In this document: piece by piece, positions 9,555 through 18,800 of the stretch
Layout: every line of letters starts with the position of its first letter
How positions within the stretch are numbered: the first letter of the stretch is position 1
Origin: Methylobacterium terricola
GTDB taxonomy: Bacteria; Pseudomonadota; Alphaproteobacteria; Rhizobiales; Beijerinckiaceae
NCBI RefSeq assembly: GCF_006151805.1
Contig: NZ_VDDA01000036.1
Location: forward strand, 1-41,413
Length of the DNA: 41,413 nucleotides
Direction: 5' to 3'
Made by a program: the position numbers and the translations under genes
The notes under the pieces: model-generated
Seen by the model: the letters and a program-made list of their open reading frames with translations, nothing else
Told to the model about the DNA's origin: nothing
The model's database searches: none

Positions 9555-10328
9555 ATGCCCGTCATCCTGATCACCGGCGCGTCGAGCGGCATCGGCGCGG
9601 CCCTGGCGCAGCATTACGCCGCCCCCGGCACCACCCTGGTGCTGAACGCCCGCGGGCTTGAGCGCCTGGAGGCGGTGGCCGATCTCTGCCGTCGCAAGGG
9701 CGCCGCGGTCGAGGCGCGAGCCCTCGACGTCCGCGATCGGGACGGCGTGCGGGCCTGGATCGACGACGTCGCCGGGCGGCTCGGCCTCGACCTCGTCGTC
9801 GCCAATGCCGGGGTCAATGGCGGCCACCCGGAGGGCGGGCTCGAGACCGAGGACACCGCCTTCCTGGTGCTCGACGTCAACCTGATGGGTGCCCTCAACG
9901 TCGCGCTGCCGGCGGTCGCCCGGATGGCGGCGCAGGGCCGGGGCCAGGTGGCGCTGATCTCCTCGCTCGCCGCCTACGCGCCGCTTCCCGACGCCCCGGC
10001 CTATAGCGGCACCAAGGCGGCGCTGCTCGCCCACGGCCTGGCTTTGCGCGAGAAGCTGGCGCCGACGGGCGTGCGGATGAACGTGGTCTGCCCCGGCTAC
10101 GTGAAGACCGCGATGGGCGCGGATTACGAGGGCTGGCGCCCGCTCGAGATGAGCGCGGAGGCCGCCGCCCGGCGCATCGCCAAGGGCTTGGCCCGCGACG
10201 AGGCGGTGATCGCCTTCCCGGCGGCCCTGGCCGCGGCGGCGCGCGGCGCCGCGCTGATCCCGGAATCCTGGCGCCGCCTCGGCATGCGCGGCTTCAGCTT
10301 CAAGATGAGCGAGCGCCAGCAGCGCTAG
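9555..10328 (+). CDS. rkpH: Short-chain dehydrogenase/reductase (RkpH-like)
   Basis: A 257-residue classical SDR. The NAD(P)-binding TGASSGIG is at residues 7-14, NAG is near residue 83, and the catalytic YxxxK is Y150/K154 (YSGTK) with the serine in ISSLAA just before. The ATG at 9555 has GGAG about ten bases upstream. There is no signal peptide, although the C-terminus (alanine-rich, then LIPESWRR) could lie at the membrane. In the rhizobial rkp-1 region an SDR accompanies the large PKS and the oxoamine synthase. By analogy with 3-ketosphinganine reductase it could reduce the beta-amino ketone made by the synthase. That substrate is an inference from context. The formyltransferase follows after 129 bp on the same strand. 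Confidence 0.88.
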   Translation: MPVILITGASSGIGAALAQHYAAPGTTLVLNARGLERLEAVADLCRRKGAAVEARALDVRDRDGVRAWIDDVAGRLGLDLVVANAGVNGGHPEGGLETEDTAFLVLDVNLMGALNVALPAVARMAAQGRGQVALISSLAAYAPLPDAPAYSGTKAALLAHGLALREKLAPTGVRMNVVCPGYVKTAMGADYEGWRPLEMSAEAAARRIAKGLARDEAVIAFPAALAAAARGAALIPESWRRLGMRGFSFKMSERQQR

Positions 10329-10457
10329 GGCACCCGCCCCGATCGCGCCGCTGCGGACGCGGCTCCAGATCTTTGATGGTGCCGCGTCGTCTGCGACGAA
10401 CCGGCACCCGCTTCGTCGAGGAAGCGTTCTCAGTCCGGCTGCGAAGAGGTCACCCCG

Positions 10458-11306
10458 GTGCGGATCGCCCTGTTCACCCTCGAATCCCTGCCCAACGCCC
10501 GGGCGGTGCGCCGCTTCGTCGCCGACAACGCCGCGCGGATCGCCTTCGTCGGCCTGTCCGATCCCGAGCGGCCGAGCACCGGCGGGCTGACCGGGCAGGT
10601 GCGGCGCCACCTGATGCGCTCGGGGCCCGGCTTCCTGCCCTACCTGGCGGTCAATTTCGGCCTGCCCGACCTCGTCCGCGGACTGGCCCCGGCGACCCAG
10701 GCCCTCGCCGGCAGTCGCGACGTGCCGGAGGCGACGCCGCTGCGCGCCCTGTGCCGGCGCCTCGGCCTGCCGCACGCCACCATCACCGACGTGAACGGGC
10801 CGGAGGTCACGGGGCAGCTGCGCCAGCACGGCGCCGACCTGATCCTGTCGTTCCACTTCGACCAGATCTTCGACGCCGCGACCCTGGCGGCGGCGCCGGG
10901 GGGCGGACTCAACGTCCATCCCTCCTTGCTGCCGCGCCATCGCGGCCCGGTCCCGACCCTGCACGCCCTCCTGGAGGACGAGCCGGATTTCGGCGTCACG
11001 GTGCACCGGCTGGCCCCGGCGATCGATGCCGGCGGCATCCTCGCGCAAGCGCCGGTGGCCCTGCCCGCCGACGTCACCGCCACGCGGGCGGCGGTGCTGC
11101 TGCACGAGGCCGGACGGCCGCTGCTGGAGGGGGTTCTGGCGCAAGCCGAGCGGGCGGGTGCGCTGCCGGAGGGGCGAAGCGTCCCGGTCCTGCCCTATTG
11201 CGGCTTCCCGACGCGGGGCCAGCTGCGCGACCTGAAGCGGCGGGGCAGGCGGCTGGTCGATGCCGGAGACCTGCGCGAAGCGCTGAGCCTGTCGCTCAGG
11301 CCATGA
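10458..11306 (+). CDS. Formyltransferase-family protein (Formyl_trans_N)
   Basis: A 282-residue protein starting at GTG 10458, with GAAGAGG upstream. It carries the catalytic triad of 10-formyltetrahydrofolate-dependent formyltransferases: N152 and H154 in NVHPSLLPRHRGP, and D190 in IDAGGIL. The N-terminal half is a Rossmann-like fold starting MRIALFTLE. The C-terminus lacks an obvious methionyl-tRNA-binding domain, so it is not Fmt. Relatives formylate sugar amines (ArnA, WbtJ) or small amines. In this locus the acceptor could be an amino sugar of the capsule, or the free amine that the oxoamine synthase and SDR are predicted to create on the lipid. It follows the SDR on the same strand and converges on the synthase, with a hairpin between. 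Confidence 0.85.
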   Translation: MRIALFTLESLPNARAVRRFVADNAARIAFVGLSDPERPSTGGLTGQVRRHLMRSGPGFLPYLAVNFGLPDLVRGLAPATQALAGSRDVPEATPLRALCRRLGLPHATITDVNGPEVTGQLRQHGADLILSFHFDQIFDAATLAAAPGGGLNVHPSLLPRHRGPVPTLHALLEDEPDFGVTVHRLAPAIDAGGILAQAPVALPADVTATRAAVLLHEAGRPLLEGVLAQAERAGALPEGRSVPVLPYCGFPTRGQLRDLKRRGRRLVDAGDLREALSLSLRP

Positions 11307-11356
11307 CCGGGCACACTCTGTGAAGGCACAGGGAGACGCGCTGACCTTGCCAGATC

Positions 11357-11400
11357 CTGCCGCCATCCCGGAGCCGCACAGCGGAACCCGGGATGGCAGG
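11357..11400. terminator. Hairpin between the convergent formyltransferase and oxoamine synthase genes
   Basis: CTGCCGCCATCCCGG (11357-11371) pairs with CCGGGATGGCAGG (11388-11400), with a one-base bulge. The stem is long and can work in both directions. No T-tract follows. Confidence 0.6.
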
Positions 11401-11443
11401 GCGGGTGTCGGACGGTGGAGGGCCGATCCCGGGACCCCGCGCG

Positions 11444-12814
11444 TCACGCCCTCCGCGACATCAGCCGCTCGACCAGCGAGCCGCCCTGGTTCAGCTCCTC
11501 GAGTTCGTCGGCCAACACCGTCACGGTCTCGCGGATCTGCTCGGGCGTGTGCTCGGAGGTGATGAAGAAGCGCAGGCGCGACGAGCGCTCCGGCACCGCC
11601 GGGTGGATGATCGGCTGCACGTTGATGCCGCGCTTGAACAGCCGGTCGGACAGGGTGACGGCCTTGAGCGAGTCGCCGAGGATCACCGGGACCACGGCGA
11701 GGCCGAGGCTGGTGCCGGTGTCGAGGCCGCGCTCGCGGGCGGTGGCGAGGAACAGGGCGCCGTTGCGGCGCAGCCGCGCCACCCGCTCGGGCTCGCGGCG
11801 CATGAGCGCCAGCGACGCGGTGGCGGCGGCGGCGAGCGGCGGCGACAGGCCGACCGAGTAGACGAAGCCGCCGGCGGTGCATTTCAGCAGCTCGATCAGA
11901 GCACCGGCGCCCGCGACGTAGCCGCCGCAGGAGGACAGCGTCTTCGACAGCGTGCCCATCCAGATGTCGACGCTGCCCGGGGGCACGTCGCAATGCTCGT
12001 GCAGGCCGTGGCCGTCCTTGCCGAGCACGCCGAGGCCGTGGGCGTCGTCGACCATCAGCCAGGCGCCGTAACGCTCCTTGAGGGCGACGAACCCGGCGAG
12101 GTCGGGGGCGTCCCCGTCCATGCTGTAGAGGCCCTCGATCACGATCAGCGCCCGGCGATGCTCGTGGCGCGTCGCGTGCAGCAGCGATTCGAGGGCCTGG
12201 AGGTCGTTATGGGCGAAGCTGCGGCGCTGGGCGCCCGAGAGCTGCGCCCCCGTGACCACGGAATTGTGGATCAGGGCGTCGTGATAGATCACGTCGCCGG
12301 GCTCCAGCAGGGCCGCGATGGTCGCCACGTTGGTGGCGTGGCCGCTCACCATCACGACGCAGGCCTCGGTGCCGTAATGCGCCGCGATCGCCTTCTCGAG
12401 CACGAGGTGGCCCGGGCGCTCGCCGGCGACGATCCGGCTCGCCGAGGACGAGGTGCCGTAGACGGCGAGCGCCTCTTGCGCCGCCGCGTTCACCTCCGGA
12501 TGGCCGTTGAGCCCGAGATAGTCGTAGGAGGAGAAGTTGGTGAAGGCGCGGCCGTCGATCCGCGTCGTCGCGCCGGCCTTGGCGTCATGGACGCGGAAGA
12601 ACGGGTTGCCGAGGCCGATCAGGTCGGCGGCGGAGCGCTGGAGCTTCAGCTCCTTGTAGGCCGGCAGGCTGTCGAAGCTCTGCGCCTGGGCCAGCGCCGG
12701 CTTGGGCTCCGGCCGGACCGGAGCGGGACGGACGGGAGCCTTGCCGAGGCGGGCGGCGACGAAGCCCGCCAGGGCCTCGCGCCCGCCCGCGCCGTGGGAG
12801 GATCCGCTGCTCAT
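11444..12814 (-). CDS. rkpG: Alpha-oxoamine synthase (BioF/serine palmitoyltransferase family, RkpG-like)
   Basis: A 456-residue PLP enzyme. The Schiff-base lysine is K291 in TLSKTLSSCGG, the ring-nitrogen aspartate D256 is in VDDAHGLGV, and the stacking histidine is in VSGHATN. About 60 N-terminal residues rich in Pro and Ala come before the AOS fold and may dock to the PKS. The family condenses an amino acid with an acyl thioester, with loss of CO2, giving an alpha-amino ketone. The ATG overlaps the PKS stop by four bases (ATGA), so the two are translationally coupled. Together with the absence of a thioesterase in the PKS, this suggests that the enzyme takes the acyl chain straight from the ACP. 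It is annotated as 8-amino-7-oxononanoate synthase in many genomes, but a biotin role is unlikely here. Confidence 0.92.
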   Translation of the reverse strand: MSSGSSHGAGGREALAGFVAARLGKAPVRPAPVRPEPKPALAQAQSFDSLPAYKELKLQRSAADLIGLGNPFFRVHDAKAGATTRIDGRAFTNFSSYDYLGLNGHPEVNAAAQEALAVYGTSSSASRIVAGERPGHLVLEKAIAAHYGTEACVVMVSGHATNVATIAALLEPGDVIYHDALIHNSVVTGAQLSGAQRRSFAHNDLQALESLLHATRHEHRRALIVIEGLYSMDGDAPDLAGFVALKERYGAWLMVDDAHGLGVLGKDGHGLHEHCDVPPGSVDIWMGTLSKTLSSCGGYVAGAGALIELLKCTAGGFVYSVGLSPPLAAAATASLALMRREPERVARLRRNGALFLATARERGLDTGTSLGLAVVPVILGDSLKAVTLSDRLFKRGINVQPIIHPAVPERSSRLRFFITSEHTPEQIRETVTVLADELEELNQGGSLVERLMSRRA

Positions 12815-15800
12815 GAGGTGATGACCTTGATGTCCTGGCTGTTCTGCTCGACGAGAACCTGGAGGGATTGCAGCGCCTCGGCATCGACCGCCTCGACACC
12901 GCCATGGCGCTGCGACAGGCTCAGGACCGCCGCCGCGCCCTCGTCGACCGGGGCCGCCACCGACTGGATCAGGGTGTCGGCGAGTTCGGTCACGGTCTGG
13001 CCGCTCGACACGCCGGAGGGCGGCGCGTCGAGGCCGAAGCGCTCCTGCAGGCTCGCGCCGAGCTCGACGCCCATCAGCGAATCGAGGCCGATCTCCGAGA
13101 GCTGACGCACCCGGCTGATGTCGTCCTTCGGCAGGCGCAGGATCCGGGCGATGTCCTCGACGATGGCATCCGCCACCGTCTTGCGGACATCGTCGAGGTC
13201 ATGGGCGCGCAAGAGGCCCGGGATGCTGATCGCGACCTGGCCGCCGGCCTCCGCCTGCTGCTCCGAGCCGAGGCTGGCGTAGCTGGGCGAGCGCAGGGTC
13301 GCGAGGCGCTCGCGCGCCTTGCCCCAGTGCATCGCCGCGATGGCGATCACCGCATCGTCGGACGCCGCGCCCTGCACGCCCAGCGCCTCGGCCATCAGGT
13401 CGAGGGACTTGCGGGCATCGACCGGGGTCACGCCGACGCGGCCGGCCAGGGTCTCCATCACCGCCTTGTTGCGGGCGAGGACGCCGACATCGCCGATCGC
13501 GCCCCAGGCCACCGCCAGGGCCGGCAGGCCGAGGCGGCGGCGCTGGCGGGCCAGGCCCTCCATGAAGCCGTTGGCGGCGACGTAGGAGCCCTGGCCCGGA
13601 TTGCCGATGAAGGTCGTGGCCGAGGAGAACAGCACGAAGTAGTCGAGCGCCCGGTCGCGGGTCAGCGCGTCGAGATGGCCGGCGCCGATCACCTTGGGGG
13701 CGATCACCGCCTCGAGGGCGGCCGGATCGAGGTTCGCGATCAGGCCGTCCTGCAGCACCATCGCGCCGTGGATGATGCCGGCGAGCTTCACTCCTTTGGC
13801 CTCGACCCGCTCCAGCAGGCGCTGGACCGAGGCGCGGTCGGTGATGTCGCAGGATTCCACCTGCACCGCGACGCCGCGGGCCTTGAGGTCGGCGATGGTC
13901 GAGAGCGCCGCCTCGCCGGACGGCGCCTTGCGGCCGACGAGCGCGATGTGGCGCGCGCCCCGGTCGGCGAGCCAGCGCGCCGCCTCGATGCCGAAGCCGC
14001 CGAGGCCCCCGGTGACGAGGTGGACGCGGTCGGGCGCCACCACGAAGGGCTTCGTCGTCTCGGCCGGGATCGTGCCGGCCTTCGGCGGCGCGATCACGAT
14101 CTTCCCGACGTGACCCGATTGCTGCATCAGCCGGAAGGCGTCCGAGACCTCCTCGGCCGCGAAGGGCTGGTAGGGCAGCGCCTTCAGGCTGCCGTCGGTG
14201 AACAGCGCCATCACCTCGCGGAACAGCCGCTTGCCCTCGTCCGGCTGGAACTGGAGCAGCTGGTCGAGGTCGACGCCGAAATACGACAGGTTCCGGCGAA
14301 ACGGCCGCAGGCCGATATGGGTGTTGGCGACGTAGTCGCGCTTGCCCAGCTCGACGAAGCGCCCGAAGGGCTTCAGCGCGTTGAGGCTGCGCTCCATCGC
14401 CTCGCCGAACAGGCTGTTGAGCACCACGTCGACGCCGTCGCCGGTGATGCGGCGGATGTCGTCGACGAAGGCGAGCGAGCGCGAATCGAGCACGTGCTCG
14501 GCGCCGAGCGCCTTGACCAGCGCCCGCTTCTCGTTCGAGCCCGCCGTGGCGATGACCCGGGCGCCGCGCATCCGGGCGATCTGGAGCGCCGCGAGGCCGA
14601 CGCCGCCGGCGCCGCCATGGACCAGCACCCACTCGCCGGCCTTGAGGCGGGCGAGCGTCACCAGGCCGTAGAAGGCGGTGAGGAACGCCACCGGCGTGGT
14701 GGCGGCGGCCTCCGACGACAGCCCCTCGGGCGCGGCCGCGACGACCATCTCGGGCACGACGATGTGGGTGGAGAAGCCCGACTGGGCGAAGGCCACCACC
14801 CGGTCGCCGGGCTTGAAGGCGGTCACGCCCGCCCCCACCGCGGCGACGCGGCCGGCGCATTCGAGGCCGAGCCGCGGGCCGGCGAAGCCGTCCTCGAGGA
14901 TCTCCTCGGGCAGCATCGACAGGGCCCAGAGCACGTCGCGGAAGTTGAGGCCGGTGGCCTCGACCGCGATCTCGAGCTGACCGGGGCCGGGCGCGACGCG
15001 CTCGGCCGGGCCCCAATGCATCTCGTTGAGGCCGCCGGTCGTGCTGCGCTCGAGCCGCGCGGCCGGGGCCGCCGGGCCGGAGCGCCGGGCCGGACGGGCC
15101 CCCTGCGAGAAGCGGACGACGCGGGTGGCGTCGTCGTCGACCACGATCTCGGTCTCCGGCGTACCGGACAGGATCAGGTCGCGCAGGCGCTCGGCGGCGC
15201 GCTTCGAGGCGATCGCCGTCGACAGGTCGATGCGGCGCACGTCGAGATTCGCGACCTCGTTGGCGAGCGTCCGGGTGAACGCCCAGACACCGGCCTCGAC
15301 GCTGCCGGCGAGCCCGCCGCGGTCGCGGGTGGCGCTGGGGCAGACGACCCAGAGCCGGGTCTGGCGGCTGCCGAGATGCTCGACGCAGCGCTTGAGCCCG
15401 AGGCAGCGCTCGCGCAGCCGCTCGGCCGGGTCGCCGCCGCGGTTGAAGGCGCCGGCGAGGTAGACCACCGTGTCGGGCGTCTCGCGCTCGAGTTCGCGCA
15501 GGGACGATTCGGAATCGAGGATGATCGAGACGTGGACCCCGCCCGCCACCAGCAGGGTGGCCAGCGACGAGGCGGTCTCGGCCGCGAACTCGTCCTCGGA
15601 ACCGATCACGAAGGCGAAGGTCTGGCCCGTGGCGGCCTTCGGCCGGGGCGGGGCCTCGGCCAGCAGCAGGAGGTCGTTGCCGTTGCGCGTGACGGCGCGG
15701 TCCGCCGCGACCTTGACGAGGCCGACGGCGCTCAACGCGCGCTGCCAAGCCGCCACGTCGTCGAGGCGCCCGACCGGCACGTCGCCGATGGTCTCGAACC

Positions 15801-18800
15801 AGCCCGCGGTGAGACCGAACACCATGTCGCGGAACAAGGAGGCGCCGGGCTCGACCGCCGCGAACAGGCCGCCGGCCGCGAGGCTCGACGCCAGGGGGCT
15901 GAGGAGGTCGCGGGAGGCGCGGTGGAGCACGTCGCTCGCCAGCACCGCGTCGAAGGCGGCGTGGCCGAGCGCCGCCGGATCCTCGACGATCGTGACGCCG
16001 GCGGGCAGGGCGAGGCGGGCGCGCTCGGCGAGGCGGCGATCGGCCTCGAACACCGTCAGGCGCGCCTCGTGCAGCCCCGCGAAGGTCGCGACCTGCGCCG
16101 AGAGCGGCCCGAACCCGACCTGGAGCAGGCGCAGGGCCCGGTCGCGGGGGAGCGACGCGGCGCTGTCGCTGAGCAGCCGCATCACCGCGTCGGCCGAGGC
16201 CCGTACGGTGGCGCCGCGCAGCGAGAAGGCGTCGAGCGCCGCCTGCGGCAGGGACGGAGCCTCGGCGAGCGAGCCGGCGAGGACCCGCGCCACCACGGCA
16301 CCGAGATCGGCGCAGAGCAAGAGCTCCGCCGATAGCTCCGGGTGGTCCGCCGCGATCCAGCGCATGATCTCGTCGGGCGCGGGCAGCGTCACGTCGGCGC
16401 GCAGGCGCCAGCGCCCGTCGCCCGCAGCGTCGGCGAGGCCGCTGACCTCGAGGGCCAGGAGCTGGTTGGTCAGCCAGGGGCGAAGCGCCGCCGGCAGCCG
16501 GCGCGAGGCCGCGACGTCGACGACGCCGCCGACCGCGAGGCCGCGGGCGAGCCGGTCGGCGAGCGAGGTCGCCCAGCCTTCGAGCAGCATGTGGCCGGCC
16601 CCGAGGGCCGCCTCACCCTTGCCTGGTTCGGTCTTGGCCGTGACCGCGCCGGCCTGCCGGCGGACCAGGGCCGCGATGGCCGGCTGCGGCTCGAGGGCGA
16701 CCGCCGTCGGCTCGGTGGCGAGCTCGGTGAATTGCCGGATCGCGAAGGCGTCGAGGTCGTTGCCCGCCTTCATCCGCAGGGCCTGGAACCGGCCCTCGCG
16801 CAAGGTGGCGACCACCTCGCCGGCTTCGTCCACCAGGGTGAAGTCGGCCAGGATGCTGCGCTCGTTGCAGCGCCGGGTGCGGATCACCGCCCGGGCGATC
16901 GCCGCGCCGGGGCGCACCAGCCGGATCTCGCCGAAGCGGATCGGCACGTAGGCCCGGCTCGCCGCCTCGCCGAGAAGGTCGGCGAAGAGCAGGATCAGGC
17001 CGTGGAAGCAGGAATCGAGGCGCGCCGGCACCACGCCGTAGCGGGCATGGGCCTCGGCGGGCACGAGGTCGGAGACGATGGTGGCGTCGTCGAGCCGGGC
17101 CGAGCGGGCGACCTGGCGGAAGCTCGGGCCGAAGCCGAGGCCCGAGGCCTTGGCGCGGGCGTAGAGCGCCTCGCCTTCGACCGTCGTCTCGGAGGGCAGG
17201 GAGGCGGCGTCGCGGCCGGTGAGGCGCGCCGGCGGCGGCGTCTCGCCCTCGACCAGCTTGGCGACGGCGTGAAGTTGCCACGGCGCCTGGCTGAGGCGCG
17301 GGCGGGACAGGATCTGCACCAGGTTGGCGCCCGGGGAGAACCGGGACAACACCTCGCGCACCGCGTCCTCGGCGAAGACCATCGGCTGCTGGATCTCGAG
17401 ATCCGCCAGCGTCACGGAGTCCGAGCGCACGATCTCGCGGCCGACCGCCAGCGCCATCTCGGCGAAGCCGGCGCCGGGCAGGATCGCCTGGCCGTCGATG
17501 CGGTGATCGTCGAGCTCGGGCACCGTCGCGACGTCGAGATGGGCCAGCCATTCCAGCCCGTCCGGACCCTGGCGGGTGCCGATCAGCGGGTGGTAGGGCC
17601 GGGCGCTCGCCGGGTTCATCGCCTCGGTGGTCTCCGGCAGGCGAAAGACCTTGCGCTGCCAGGGGTAGTGCGGCAGCGCCACCCTGCCGGCCGGGTCGGC
17701 GCCGAAGGCGAGGTCCTCGTCGACCGCCGCACCGGCGGCGAGCGCCGCCGCGAGGGCGCGCCGGAACGGATCTGCCGAGAGCGCCTTCTTGGGCAGCACG
17801 CCGACGGTGGCGCCGTCGAGGCCGAGCGGCTCGAGGCAGTCGCCGACATGCGGCAGCAGGGTCGGGCGGGGCCCCACCTCGACGAAGACCCGGGCCCCGG
17901 CCTGCGCCGCCGCCTGGATCGCCGCGCTGAACCGCACCGGCTCGCGGATGTTGCGCCACCAGTAGCCGGCGTCGAAGGCGCGGCCGTCGAGCACGTCGCC
18001 GGTCACCGTCGAGGCGAGCGGCACCGTGCCGGAGGAGGGCGCGAGCCCGGCGAGGTCGCGCCGCAGCGGCGCCTCGATCGGGTTCATCAGCCGGCCGTGG
18101 AAGGCGTAGTCGAGGTCGAGCTTGCGGCCGCGGCGGCGCTTGCGCGCCAGCGCCTTCATGGCCGCGTCGATCGCCGCCACCGGGCCCGCCACCGTCACGG
18201 CCTTCGGGCTGTTGTAGGCGGCGATGTCGAGCTCGGGGAAGTCGGCGAGGAAGGCCTGCACCTCCTCGATCGGCGCAAGCAGCACCGCCATGGTGCCGAG
18301 CCCGCGGGTCGCCTCCTGGTGCTTCGAGCGGTAGAAGATGACCTTGACGGCCTGCTCGAGGGTCAGGATGCCGGCGGCTTCCGCCGCGCCGATCTCGCCG
18401 ACCGAGTGGCCGACGATCGCCGTGGGCGCGAGGCCGATCGCCCGCAGGGCCGCGGTCGAGGCGGCCTCGATGGCGAAGATCAGCGGCTGCGACACGCTGG
18501 TGAGGGCGAGCCGCTCCTCCAGGTCGTCGGCGTGCAGGGCCTCCTTCAGCGACCAGCCGGCGAGCGGCCGGAACAGGGCGTCGGCTTCGTCGAAGCGGGC
18601 GCGGAAGACCGAGTTGAGGGCATAGGCGTCCCGGCCCATCCCGGCCCATTGGCTGCCATTGCCCGAATACACGAAGGCGACGCCGCCGGCGCGCTCGACC
18701 GCGGTGGCGACTGCGGCCGCCGGGATGTCCTCGCCCTCGGCGAGGCCGCGCAGCACCTCGACGACGGCGCCGGAATCCAGGTCCTTCAGCGGGATCGCGG

